Positions 8,338 through 17,751 are shown, counted from the stretch's first letter. The stretch is 20,261 bases of DNA from Thalassiosira profunda (GCA_036939355.1 JALLAP010000292.1:1-20261); one strand, 5' to 3'. Made by a program: numbers and translations. The notes: a model not told the origin generated them from the letters alone.

Positions 8338-10500
8338 ATGTTTGGGACCAAGGGCGCCCCAAAGCGGGGCATGGGGCCGGACACCTGGCCTCCCACCCAC
8401 ACGGGCTCGTCAGACGAGTACGAGACGGACGATTTCGACCAGAGTGAAGTTGAGAGCAGCGACGAGGAGGGGGGAAATGACGCTGTGGCTTCGAGTGGGG
8501 CGAGAAAGAGATGGAGCAGGTCGAGTGGGAAGAGGAAAAGTGGCAGCAGCAATAAACAGAGCAGCAGCGGGAGGAGCGGGGGGAGCGCGGTGGACCTCCT
8601 AGATAGCGACAACGATTCGAGCGCGGGGCTGCCGGTGCAGCGCACGTCTAGAAAGAGCAGCGCCAAGAAGAAGGCCGAGTCGAGTGATGATGACTACGAG
8701 GCGGACGACGGTGCTGTTTCCAGTGGCAAGGGAAAAGGGCGCAAAGCCTTGGGGAGGATCAATAACAACCACGGCAACGACACCGAAGACGACAGTGACA
8801 GCGACGATAGCGACGATGTCTTCATGCCCCACAGCAGCAACAGCAAGCGGAAGAAGGCTAAGAGCAATACATCCGATTCGGACTCGTCCGACTCATCTGA
8901 TAGCGACATGAGCTTCGACCTCGGAAAGAACCGGAGGAAGGAGCTGGCAGCGAAGCGGAGAAAGCTTCAGGGGAAGAAGTACGGGGGAGGCTCCAGCTCC
9001 GAGGAGGAGGGGAGCGAGTCCGACAGCGAGAGAGAGGGGGAGAAGAAGAAGCCCGCTGCGAAGGGGAGGGCCGCAGCCAAGGGGAAGAAGTCGTATGCGG
9101 ATTCGGATTCGGACAGCAGTGACAGCTGCGAGTTCGTGGGGACACAGGGGAGGAGGAATCCCAAATGGGGGGCGGCGAGCCCGGCGAAGAAGCCGGCCGC
9201 GAAGAAGCCGGACACGAAGCGCAGTCCCCCCCGGAAATCGGCCTCGAAGAGATCGTCCGTAGACGAATCGCTGGTAGCCTCGGACGACGAGGACCTCCCT
9301 CCCATCCCGGAAATTCGATTCTCGCCTCGGAAGGAGAAACCTGCTGCAACGAGCAAGGCCCCGCCGGAAAAGGAGGCGCATCACGATCCGTCCGTCAGGG
9401 CGGCATCGAACAAGGCCCTCGAGGAGGCCAAGAAGATGCGGGAGCAGCTGCGGGCGGCGCAGGACTACGAGGCGAAGGAGGCTGAGGTGCAGGAGACCGA
9501 TCTCAATTTGCCAGCGATGAGAGCAAAGTCAGTGGAGGCAATTGACGTGGATCTTGATTCGGACGACGTGGGTGCGCAAAAGGTTGCTGCCCTTCCGAGC
9601 TACACCGGCCCCACCATCCGTCTGACGCTGCGATACCCGCACCCGGCGACGAAAAAGGACTCGAAAACCAACATTAAGATCAAGACGGACCAGCCGCTGC
9701 AGCATTTGGCGGACGAGTTCACGGCGCGGGACGGCAGCTTGGAGATTGCCGTGGCCAAGTTCGACGGACTGGCCTTGAACATGTCCAAAACGCCGGCGTT
9801 CTATGATATGGAGGACGAGGACCTCATTGACGCCGTGGTGAAGCAACGAGCGGGGAGAGTATCCAACGTGCGACCTCTGACCCGCTCTCCTCAGGCGAAG
9901 CAGAGAGATCTCGGCAAGCCGGTCAAGGTCAAGTTCCGCGTCAATGGCAAGGCCAACGAAGTGGACACGCTCTCCGTTCCCTCGAAGGGAACGTTCCAAT
10001 CTGCAATGGCGCAGTTTGCACAGAAGCGCAACGTGAGCCTGGCGACGTGCAAGTTCATCTTTGACGGAGAGGTGCTGCAGCCGACAATGACCCCGGAGGG
10101 TCTCGACTTGGAGGGGGGCGAAATTATCGACGTGAAGATACCAGATGGCGGTGCCCAGCAGCCACCACCCTCGGGCACGTTCGGATCGATGCTCTCTTGG
10201 GCAGGCAGAGGAGCTGCTGCGAGGCCAGTTGCACCTCCGGCAATGATAAGTTTCCAGACGAATCGCAACCAAAACAAGGGCACCAGGCACAAAACCTGGA
10301 AGCTCAGCAACACAGATTCATTCGCGACGCTCAAGGCCGAGTACATGAAGTATCGCAAATCAGGCTGCAGCAGGGTCACTTTTTACTTTCGGAACGCCGC
10401 TATTTCGGACGTAGAAATTAGGTCGCTTCGGGATTTGGGAATTGGTGATGGGCACATGCTTTACGCGATGGAGAATGGCGCAGCGTACAGGCCGGTATGA
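8338..10500 (+). CDS. Rad60/Esc2/NIP45-like protein with three SUMO-like domains
   Basis: Single exon, 720 residues, from the first in-frame ATG (8338). Residues 1-400 are disordered: Ser/Asp/Glu clusters, Lys-rich blocks and two probable SUMO-interacting motifs (AVDLLDSD about 84-91, AIDVDLDSDD about 401-410). Three ubiquitin-like folds follow: about 426-503 (begins IRLTLRYP), 528-603 (begins VKVKFRVNG; this one is most SUMO-like, with FIFDGEVLQP and IIDVKIP) and 637-713 (begins ISFQTNRN). None ends in a di-glycine, so they are not processed modifiers. Rad60, Esc2 and NIP45 use SUMO-like domains to contact the SUMO E2 and act in genome stability. Those family members usually have two such domains, so a third is unusual. 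Nuclear location is inferred from the basic blocks. A transcription start or untranslated first exon upstream of 8338 is possible. Confidence 0.8.
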   Translation: MFGTKGAPKRGMGPDTWPPTHTGSSDEYETDDFDQSEVESSDEEGGNDAVASSGARKRWSRSSGKRKSGSSNKQSSSGRSGGSAVDLLDSDNDSSAGLPVQRTSRKSSAKKKAESSDDDYEADDGAVSSGKGKGRKALGRINNNHGNDTEDDSDSDDSDDVFMPHSSNSKRKKAKSNTSDSDSSDSSDSDMSFDLGKNRRKELAAKRRKLQGKKYGGGSSSEEEGSESDSEREGEKKKPAAKGRAAAKGKKSYADSDSDSSDSCEFVGTQGRRNPKWGAASPAKKPAAKKPDTKRSPPRKSASKRSSVDESLVASDDEDLPPIPEIRFSPRKEKPAATSKAPPEKEAHHDPSVRAASNKALEEAKKMREQLRAAQDYEAKEAEVQETDLNLPAMRAKSVEAIDVDLDSDDVGAQKVAALPSYTGPTIRLTLRYPHPATKKDSKTNIKIKTDQPLQHLADEFTARDGSLEIAVAKFDGLALNMSKTPAFYDMEDEDLIDAVVKQRAGRVSNVRPLTRSPQAKQRDLGKPVKVKFRVNGKANEVDTLSVPSKGTFQSAMAQFAQKRNVSLATCKFIFDGEVLQPTMTPEGLDLEGGEIIDVKIPDGGAQQPPPSGTFGSMLSWAGRGAAARPVAPPAMISFQTNRNQNKGTRHKTWKLSNTDSFATLKAEYMKYRKSGCSRVTFYFRNAAISDVEIRSLRDLGIGDGHMLYAMENGAAYRPV

Positions 10501-10571
10501 GGCTGGGCCACGAGTGTGATAATCGGGAGCAACAGTCAACTGTAGAACTTGCAACAAATCTCTACGAAGCG

Positions 10572-11973
10572 TTATCCCTGCACGAAGGACGCGCTCAGCA
10601 GCCAGCCTTCTTTTTTCCCTAGCCAGGACTCGTTGACGATTTGAGAGAGCACCTCAACGGGCTTAGCCTCTATGAACACTTCCTCTTTGTTTGGGGCTGC
10701 TTTGCCCAGCTTCTTCGCTGCTTCATTCCACGAAGCAGGGACATCCATTGCACCCAATAGCTTTGCACAAACTGGGGCCGCGACCACCACATCCAGAGCA
10801 AACCTCTCCAATGGTTCCATCACTAAACGGACAATCTCTTCATCTCTACCTTCTGCATCTGTTGCTATCAAAAGAGTAGATGCATGCTCTCCCAACGCCT
10901 TCTTGAACCTCTCGCCCACCTGCCCGGTCGGCGCCAATATCCCAACACGCGGTCGTATCATAAACTCTGGAGTGATTCCAGTAACGATTCCGCGTCGGGC
11001 CTGTCGTACCAAAAGCCGGCGCCCGGCGTGTGCAATGGAGTGTAGGCGCCGCAATCTGTGATGGTAATAGGCACGGAGGGCGCGCCACCATCGCCCGCAA
11101 ACTCCTCTATTGCTCGGATCACCTCCATCCCGGAAAGGCATTCCCCAAACATCACGTGCCTTCCATCGCACTGCGGAGCCTTGTCCAGAGTCACAAAGAA
11201 CTGAGACGTATTCGAGTTCTTGCCACTGTTGCCCATCGATAAGTAGTATGCCGGCCCGATCGTGCTTAAGTGCAAGTCCCGCACGCTCATCTTTGAACTT
11301 CTTCCCATTGTATACCGATTCCCCGCCCGCTCCGTTGCCAAAGATTATGTCGCCGCCCTGGACAATGAATCCTTTGACTACCCGGTGGATTGCGGAGTTT
11401 CTGTACGTCAGCTCTTTGCCACTTTCACCGATGGGTGCTGGTTTGGGTTTCTTGCTGCTGCCAGTGATATCCAGCGAGTTGCCTCCGTTGGTGCATAGCG
11501 AGGCAAAGTTTGCGCATGCTAGCGCGCGGAGCGACGTCCCAATACAGTCTGAAGACGACGCGGCTTCCGTGGGGCGGGAAACCAGTCACAGCCGTTTCTA
11601 GGCCAGGCGGTATTTTGCAGCCCCATTCTTGATAACATCACATCTGATGTGTAAGCAAGACGAAGGAGATTGATTCAGTGCATGTATAGACATCAACGGC
11701 TCACCATGATCACTCGACATCAACTCATGCAGACGCGACAGTTCGGACCCACCCAACTTGCGCAGATCCTTCGAGCAAAAGCCATATCGTGAATCTGTTG
11801 CATCCACGAATGCTGCAGTCTAAGGGGAACGCGTGAGCATGCTGCTGGTGGAGGAGAGCTGATGTGTATGCATTTTTGCAAATGCAACTCACCAACGCCA
11901 GATTGCTCCGGTGATTATCAATATCGATGTCTATGTAGCAGTACCGACTCGATTGTGCGTTGACGGCGGGCAT
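10572..11973 (-). CDS. Cyclophilin-type peptidyl-prolyl isomerase with C-terminal extension; frame broken at three places
   Basis: Start at the ATG at 11973. Exon 1 is 11893-11973, exon 2 is 11705-11819 and exon 3 is 10572-11627; introns are 73 and 77 nt. Exon 1-2 encode a segment with YIDIDID and AAFVDATDSRYGF. The second splice creates DHEWG. Exon 3 then carries the cyclophilin core: RVVFRLYWDVAP, NFASLC, IHRVVKGFIVQGGD (with the catalytic Arg, Phe and Gln), LSMGNSGKNSNTSQFF and DGRHVMFGE. The position of human CypA W121 is Gln. About 135 further residues follow (RPRVGILAPTG ... NESWLG), a conserved-looking domain I cannot name. The core is spread over three reading frames. The shifts lie at 11511-11517 and 11243-11249 (each seven bases where one codon is expected, +4) and near 10983-10984 (about -1). 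Corrected length would be about 414 residues. Either sequence errors or a decaying gene; the domain order itself is clear. Confidence 0.75.
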
Positions 11974-12359
11974 CTTACCGCTACGAGAGTGCTGAGGCAG
12001 GGGAGGAGCACCCCGCGGCGGAGGCGGCGGCGACACGACGAGCGCGCGGAGGGCAGAGGAGCAAGTCGGCGGGCGCACCTTGCTTGCGAAGGTGCACGTG
12101 AAATGTACGGACGAATTAGTACACTGCGAAGCTTCTGAAATTGCAACAAACGCTGACCATTCATCACTCCGCCCACCGATGACGGTGAACGCCCCCGCCA
12201 GCGGCACCTCTCGGCACTCTCCCACAATCCATTCATTGAGTGAACAGACGATCGATGAACCCCCGCCCGCGCGTCACCCTGCGTCACCTCCTCTTTATTC
12301 ACTCTCCCACAATCCATTCATTCGAGTGAACTGAAGTCTGCAATCGATACTCAACAACC
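11974..12359. promoter_or_regulatory. Divergent intergenic region between the cyclophilin and carrier genes, with a direct repeat
   Basis: 386 bp between two opposite start codons. It contains a CACGTG core at 12095-12100 and two nearly identical 31/32-nt direct repeats at 12215-12245 and 12300-12331, the second differing by one inserted C. The repeats begin CACTCTCCCACAATCC and lie just upstream of the carrier start. GC-rich sequence flanks the cyclophilin side. No TATA box was recognised. Confidence 0.5.
12215..12331. repeat. Pair of ~31-nt direct repeats in a divergent promoter
   Basis: Copy 1 spans 12215-12245 and copy 2 spans 12300-12331; the starts are 85 bp apart. They match at every base apart from one extra C in copy 2. 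They end 115 and 29 bp before the carrier ATG, so a regulatory or transcription-start role, or a simple local duplication, is possible. Confidence 0.85.
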
Positions 12360-13489
12360 ATGGCCGAGCAATCCGTCCTGAATCGCCGCGACGTCACCCG
12401 TGACATCTTCAGCGCGTCCATCGGCAGCGTCGCGTGCTGCTACACCGGCCAGCCCTTCGACACCGTCAAAGTGCGCATGCAGACGAATCCCTCGGCCTTC
12501 CCGTCGGTCGGCTTCACCAGCACCTCCATCATAAAAAATGAGGGGGCGGCGGCGCTGTGGAAGGGGGCGGTACCGACAGCGATGGGGATGGTGGCCGAGA
12601 ACGCAATGGCGTTCGGGGTGAACGAGGCGCTGAAGCGGGCGTTTCCGGACGAGGCCAAGACGGATCCGACGAAGCGGCCGGATTTGCTGAAGCCGTTTTT
12701 GATGGTGCGTTCGTTTGACGCCGATTGTCAGTTTGTTGCAATTGCAATGTGTCGATTCATATCATGTGCACAACTCCTCAGGGCGCGATCACAGGATGCT
12801 GTTCGGCGACGGTATTGCTTCCGAGCGAGGTGGTGAAGGCAAAAACGCAGGTAGTCATCGGGAACGCAGAAGCTTCCTCAGCCGATGTGTACAAGAAGAT
12901 GATCAAGAGACAGGGCCTTCGGGTAAGATCACAGATGTGCAGACTGATTGCCATTCACCACTCCGTTTTTACTCATTGTAATACGACAACACGTCCTGCA
13001 GTCGCTGTTCATTGGATTCGATGCCCAAATAATGAGAGACGCGCCCTTCTACGCCTTCTTCTTCGGAACGTACGAGTTGAACTGCTATCTCTTCCGAACG
13101 TTCGTTCCCTCGATGCCAGAAGAGCTGAACTACTTTTTGAGGTGAGTCATAGTTGCCATACTTGCAATGCTTCTACGCATTTCAACGATAGACCTGACGA
13201 GAAACCAATTCAACACAACAATTGCTTCAGCGGTGGATTCGCCGGGATGCTTGGATGGGCGGCGGCCATGCCCTTCGACGTGCCCAAAACAAACGTGCAG
13301 GCCAGCTGGGACTCTCGTGTGGTGGGCAGCTACTTTCCCGAACTGATCCGTATCGCGAAGGAGCGGGGGCCGCTGGCGCTGTACACCGGATTGATCCCGA
13401 CGATTGCGAGGGCGTTCCCGGCGAACGCGGCGCTGTTTCTGGGAGTGGAGATGGGAAAGAAGTTCTTTGACAAGTTCTTGTGGGCGTAG
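12360..13489 (+). CDS. Mitochondrial carrier family (SLC25) protein, carnitine/ornithine carrier-like
   Basis: Four exons (12360-12704, 12782-12922, 13002-13141, 13231-13489) with GT-AG introns of 77, 79 and 89 nt give 294 residues, the usual carrier length. The three repeats each show the carrier signature after helix 1, 3 or 5: QPFDTVKVRMQ (31-41), LPSEVVKAKTQ (128-138, Glu in place of Asp) and MPFDVPKTNVQ (222-232). Splicing restores all three repeats and removes in-frame stops, which supports the model. The segment IARAFPANAALFLG near the C-terminus closely resembles the RAFPAN contact-point motif of the carnitine/acylcarnitine and ornithine carriers (SLC25A20/15/29 group). The likely role is exchange of a carnitine ester or basic amino acid across the mitochondrial inner membrane; the exact substrate cannot be read from the sequence. 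Its promoter is shared with the cyclophilin gene. Confidence 0.9.
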
Positions 13490-13596
13490 GGTTGGTAGCC
13501 GTGTGGCTTTAATGGCATTGGCTCTCCTCTAAACAATTCATATTTCCATTGGCGTATTCCTGATCTAGTGTTCTAACAGCCTGCTCCACAAATGTA

Positions 13597-13620
13597 CTCT
13601 CTCTCTCTCTCTCTCTCTCT
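13597..13620. repeat. (CT)12 microsatellite
   Basis: Twelve uninterrupted CT units in the 155-bp gap between the convergent 3' ends of the carrier gene and the disordered-protein gene. It is probably untranslated or intergenic and likely polymorphic in length. Confidence 0.95.
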
Positions 13621-13644
13621 TCATTCAATAGAACACTTCACTGC

Positions 13645-14688
13645 TCACATTTCCAGGTCAAAGCAGGGGTCCGCGTCGGTCTGTTCGTCGTTGCCATCCC
13701 TCGACAATTCCCCGCCCGAAGAACGTCTACGACTTTCACTGAAACTGGAACTCATCTGCTGTTGCCCTTGTGCACCATTGTTGGCCGGAGACCCCAAGCT
13801 GAAATTATCAAGTGACTCCATCCCCGCGGTGTTGTTGGCAGCCATTTGCGGTTGCTCCCGCATGCGCGTCAAAATGTCCAAGGCCGTCAGCGATCTACTC
13901 AGAGGTTCCTCTGCTTCGGTGCTTGCTTTTCTTCCATCTCCCCCGGATTTCCCCTCGTCCAATCTGATTCCTGCACAACTGTCTGCCAGGTTGTCCACGC
14001 CATCGTCCACGAGCGATCCGATGAGTCCACCATCGGAGGAATGGCCGGAGGACATCCCATTGCTTCCACTGTTTCCCGCACCGATGCCGGCACTTGGTGC
14101 ATTGTTGTTGGCAACAACACGGGCTCCAATACCACCCCCTTGCAAAGATGCATTGTTTGCGACACTCTGCACTTGCATCCCCCGCCGCTGGTCGTGAAAC
14201 CGCGCGAAATTGGAATCCCGCAGCGAACCATAGTGCACCGGCATTGACTGCGGGGTGGCCGACGCCGCGCTCTCCGGCAATATTATTTCGGGCATGCTGG
14301 CCAGTTTGTCCTCGGGCCGTTGTCGCGAGGTCAGAAAGGGCGCCCGCGGGGGAGGCAGGGACATGGGCCCCGCGAAGCCCGAGTTGTTGTTGGGCAGTCC
14401 GCGATGCAGTCCGCCCACGCCCGCGCCTCTGTTATTTTGCGCGTGCGGTCGCCGCAGGTGCATCGGCAGGGAGCCCACCTGCAGTTCCCCCACCGTATCG
14501 GAATTGCGCAACGCCGATCCGATTCCGCCCTCTTCGTCGGACGTGTCCGACCAGGGCGAGTGGTTGCGTGGAATGGCATTGCCGCCGTGGCCGCTACTGT
14601 TGATTGCAATGGGCGCCGAAGTTGGTATCGGCACCGGTGGGGAGGAGGCGATCATTTTTTGCTGGTTCTGTTGAGGCCTGCTGTCCAT
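13645..14688 (-). CDS. Hypothetical disordered protein
   Basis: Open frame of 347 residues from the ATG at 14688. I recognise no domain. The protein is rich in Asn, Gly, Ser, Pro and Gln and looks disordered throughout. Segments that could be conserved short motifs are SPWSDTSDEEGGIGSALRNS, SMPEIILPESA, a helical stretch SLTALDILTRMREQPQ, and an acidic C-terminus. No signal peptide or membrane segment is seen. The frame stays open for about 39 codons upstream of the ATG to a TAG at 14806-14808, and a CTAAC (14794-14798) followed by CAG ending at 14784 looks like a 3' splice site. The real N-terminus may therefore come from an upstream exon I could not place. The long open frame and its place in the alternating divergent layout support it being a gene. 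A regulatory or scaffold role would be a guess. Confidence 0.6.
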   Translation of the reverse strand: MDSRPQQNQQKMIASSPPVPIPTSAPIAINSSGHGGNAIPRNHSPWSDTSDEEGGIGSALRNSDTVGELQVGSLPMHLRRPHAQNNRGAGVGGLHRGLPNNNSGFAGPMSLPPPRAPFLTSRQRPEDKLASMPEIILPESAASATPQSMPVHYGSLRDSNFARFHDQRRGMQVQSVANNASLQGGGIGARVVANNNAPSAGIGAGNSGSNGMSSGHSSDGGLIGSLVDDGVDNLADSCAGIRLDEGKSGGDGRKASTEAEEPLSRSLTALDILTRMREQPQMAANNTAGMESLDNFSLGSPANNGAQGQQQMSSSFSESRRRSSGGELSRDGNDEQTDADPCFDLEM

Positions 14689-15119
14689 TTTCCACGGCAA
14701 ATATATGCCTAGCTGGGCCCTCCTGAGCTTGGCGGCTGCTGGTTTGTATGTCTTGGTGCAGCTTGGTGCACGTCTCGTGTCACCTGACGCCGTGTTAGTT
14801 GTCTGCTACCTGCATAAAGAGAAAGCAGCGCCCCAGCGGGCCGATGCCGTTGCACAGGGGTAGGGAAGGGACGCCCGAGCCTTTTATGGCCACCCTAGGC
14901 GAGCGGTGGCGTGGCGTGGCGGCAGGGAGGGGCAGCGGTGGACCAGCCGCTCCTCTCTTTCGATTTCGGTTCGAGCGGCTCCCTCCTCAGCGGGCAGCGG
15001 GCAATCGCCCCCCAAATAAATGAGGTGTCAGCTACATAGCCGTCTTCAGCCGTCAGCCGCTCACGACAACGCTGCTCTCTAGCCCTCGTTGCCGCTCGCC
15101 CTGGTCACCGCGCCCAACC
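14689..15119. promoter_or_regulatory. Divergent intergenic region between the disordered-protein and EGY-like genes
   Basis: 431 bp between opposite starts. The left part may include an unplaced 5' exon of the minus-strand gene. A 10-nt near-tandem duplication (CTTGGTGCAG / CTTGGTGCAC) lies at 14752-14771. The right part is GC-rich with no recognisable TATA box. Nothing else could be assigned. Confidence 0.4.
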
Positions 15120-17600
15120 ATGACGGCCGCCGCGACATGCACTCTGCTCGCGGGAGCGTTGGCATTGGGGTCGTCGCCAGTCCTGGCCTCTCACGCTGCC
15201 CCCTCTCGACGCATCGGCACCAACGCCATCAGCTCCAACTTCAACTCGAATCCTCGTGTCATGAGGATCAGCCCTGTCCATTCCGCCTTCATTTCTCCAG
15301 CTAGACAAGGATGTCATAATTGCAATTCAGCCGCCGCGTCGTCGAGCTTCGGTTCCTCTCAGAGGATATGTCCAGCCCTCGATGCTAGCAATGGCTCCAT
15401 ATCCAGACGTCAGCACAACTTGCACACACGGTTCGCATCGCCCTCCGAATCGACCATCAGCCAACCCAGCGGCGACGGCAGCGCGGCCGAAAAGGCCCAA
15501 AGCCTCATCGAGAAGGCCAAGGCGCTTCGGCTGGAAGCCGTGGCGGCGGAGCAGAAACTGCGAAGCGCCACGCAACAAAAGAAAGATACCGCCAAGGAGG
15601 CGGCCGACGGGTGGATCGACACGCTGATCGGGGCTACTACTGCCTCGGTGGCATCGGACACAATATCGAAGGCCGAGGTGGGGGGAAGAGCCGTCGACAA
15701 TGTGATACCCACGTCGCAAACGCTGGCGCTGCGCCTCCAAGAGAGCAATCTGGTCTCGGAGAAGAAATTGCTGGCAATTGTCGAACGTCTGCACGAGAGA
15801 GAGACGGCAATGATGATGGGGCCCGAAGGCTATTTGTCGAAGGATGCGTCTCTGGGGGACAGCAGCGGAGGCTTTGTGCTGGGGGATTACGACAACAATT
15901 CAATCGAGAGGAAGAGAGAGGAGACCGACCGGATATCGGGCTTGCTCGATCGCGTGCTCCAAGCAGTCCAGATACTTGGCGAGGAGAGTGCGTTCACAGA
16001 GTCGGAGAATGCAAAGATGTCCGAGCTGGCGTCCAAGTTGCGAGTGCGGGCGTCGGACCTGCGACAAAATCGGGATGCGCTGTTCCGCCGTCGTGTGGAC
16101 AACTTGGCCAACAGCGGCTCCGGGCCAAAGGGAGACGATTCCATCGACGGGTATGTTAGAGGCTCCATCGGCGGTAGTGGGAGCAACGACGACAAAGGCA
16201 ACAAGCGCAGCAAGGAGGAGAAGCTGATGGAACGCCTCATCGAAACGCCGCCGTGGATGCCATCGCAGCTGGCCGCCTTTGCCGCCACCAGTCCCGTTGA
16301 CGTGGAATTGAAGCACTGGAAGATGATAAAGACGGATCTGTTGGCGGATTCCGACTTCGTTTGCACCTCGTGGGACAGCACCGACGTGGCGGCTGTTTAC
16401 CGCGGTAGGCTTCCTCGTAAGCCTGCGAGTATCAGATCGTCGGAAGAAGCGGAGGACGACGAAGAGCAGAGTCCTGGTGACAATTTCACTGCAGTGTTTG
16501 AGGATTTGCAGACCGGACTGGAGAAGCACGTGGAACTGAAAGATCGGATACGCCTTTTCCTCGTCGACGACAACGAGTGGCGTCCGTCGTTTGACACCAG
16601 CGGTTCTTACGGCACCAGAATGGGCGACTGGAGAGACACCGAGGAGGAGGGCCCGCCTCCGGTCATCGTCGCCCTCGCCAGCGAGGTCGAGCCGGAGCAG
16701 GAATCGGAGCGCGGCGTGGGCACCAAGTCGCTCGCGGCCTTCTCGAGTCTTCTGACCGTGTGCACGACGTTCGCGTACGCCCTGAGTACCTTTGCACTGA
16801 ACCCGACATTCTTCAACGCTGTGGTCAAAGAAAACGATGTGACTCCGGTCCCGCTCTGCTTGCCAATCTTCTTTGGCGTCCTGGCGATCTCGGCGCTGCA
16901 CGAAATAGGGCACGTTGTTGCCGCAAAGAAGCACAAGATTAAGCTGGGATCGCCGGTTCCTTTGCCATCGTTGCAAGTGGGCTCCTTCGGATCGATCACA
17001 CCGCTGCGGTCGTTTCCTTCGTCGAGATCGGCACTCTTTGACTTGGCAATAAGCGGTCCCGGCATAGCTATGATGGTATCTCTGGCACTGCTCATTTCTG
17101 GATTGAACCTCACGCTGGGTGCCCGATCCCTAGCAACGTTTCCGGTTGTACCTGCCGCCTTGATGAAGTCCTCCTTTTTGATAGGATCGATAGTGAGCGT
17201 CGTGGCTCCCAAAATGATGTTGGTGCCACTCTCGCAGCCAATACCGGTGCACCCAATATTCTTCGTTGGACTTGCGGGAACTGTGATGTCAGCTGTTAAT
17301 CTGTTGCCGATCGGGCGGTTGGATGGCGGACGGGCATTCATGGCGGCTTGGGGCAGACGAATGGCATCTCTGGTATCCTTCTTGTCGCTGCTGGCTCTGG
17401 CTTTCTTCAGCTTCAGCGGTACTTCTGGTATCATAATATTTTGGGGCGCTCTCGTTGTCATGACACAGCGGCTGCCAGATATACCTTGCGTTGACGAGGT
17501 GACGGGCGTGGGTGACGTCCGGGTGAACAGTTATTTGGTGTTGCTTGCCCTGTCGACGCTGACGCTTGCCCCATTTCCCAACGGTGTTGGATCAATGTGA
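15120..17600 (+). CDS. Plastid site-2 protease-like metalloprotease, EGY family
   Basis: Single exon, 826 residues. The N-terminus has a hydrophobic signal segment (about 7-24) and then a Ser/Arg/Asn-rich region with VHSAFISP, compatible with a plastid presequence. Residues about 120-330 are charged and helical (probable coiled coil). A soluble alpha/beta region spans about 390-520. The C-terminal membrane part (about 538-826) holds the zinc site HEIGH (594-598) and the second S2P motif NLLPIGRLDGG (727-737, with Asp735). It also holds the EGY-typical blocks VGSFGSITP, SGPGIAM, VHPIFFVGLAG and PDIPCVDEVTGVG. Plant EGY proteins are intramembrane proteases needed for chloroplast development. 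All expected metal ligands are present, so activity is likely, unlike EGY3-type relatives that lack the zinc motif. Location in the thylakoid or envelope is inferred. The pre-membrane region is long, with diatom-specific acidic inserts. Confidence 0.88.
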   Translation: MTAAATCTLLAGALALGSSPVLASHAAPSRRIGTNAISSNFNSNPRVMRISPVHSAFISPARQGCHNCNSAAASSSFGSSQRICPALDASNGSISRRQHNLHTRFASPSESTISQPSGDGSAAEKAQSLIEKAKALRLEAVAAEQKLRSATQQKKDTAKEAADGWIDTLIGATTASVASDTISKAEVGGRAVDNVIPTSQTLALRLQESNLVSEKKLLAIVERLHERETAMMMGPEGYLSKDASLGDSSGGFVLGDYDNNSIERKREETDRISGLLDRVLQAVQILGEESAFTESENAKMSELASKLRVRASDLRQNRDALFRRRVDNLANSGSGPKGDDSIDGYVRGSIGGSGSNDDKGNKRSKEEKLMERLIETPPWMPSQLAAFAATSPVDVELKHWKMIKTDLLADSDFVCTSWDSTDVAAVYRGRLPRKPASIRSSEEAEDDEEQSPGDNFTAVFEDLQTGLEKHVELKDRIRLFLVDDNEWRPSFDTSGSYGTRMGDWRDTEEEGPPPVIVALASEVEPEQESERGVGTKSLAAFSSLLTVCTTFAYALSTFALNPTFFNAVVKENDVTPVPLCLPIFFGVLAISALHEIGHVVAAKKHKIKLGSPVPLPSLQVGSFGSITPLRSFPSSRSALFDLAISGPGIAMMVSLALLISGLNLTLGARSLATFPVVPAALMKSSFLIGSIVSVVAPKMMLVPLSQPIPVHPIFFVGLAGTVMSAVNLLPIGRLDGGRAFMAAWGRRMASLVSFLSLLALAFFSFSGTSGIIIFWGALVVMTQRLPDIPCVDEVTGVGDVRVNSYLVLLALSTLTLAPFPNGVGSM

Positions 17601-17751
17601 GCTAGCGAGAGGCGGCAGTCGATACAGATAGATATCATTTCATTAGGATGCTAGTACACTGATCAGTCTGATGGCCAAACATCAGCTTCACTTCTGACTT
17701 CCCACATTTTTTTCAACCACATCAATCATTCCCAAAAGATACCTTTCAAGC

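Noticed and set aside
10998..11040. A GT-AG intron in the cyclophilin gene that would explain the third frame change
   Set aside because: The available GT...AG combinations (for example GTACGACAGG...CTCCAG, 43 nt) have the wrong length modulo three and would remove conserved-looking residues.
11641..11705. Alternative 3' splice site at CACATCAG|ATG in the cyclophilin gene
   Set aside because: It leads into a frame that does not reach the RVVFRLYW block; the site ending at 11628 gives DHEW and the correct frame.
13597..13620. The CT run as a regulatory element
   Set aside because: It lies between two convergent 3' ends and looks like an ordinary microsatellite.
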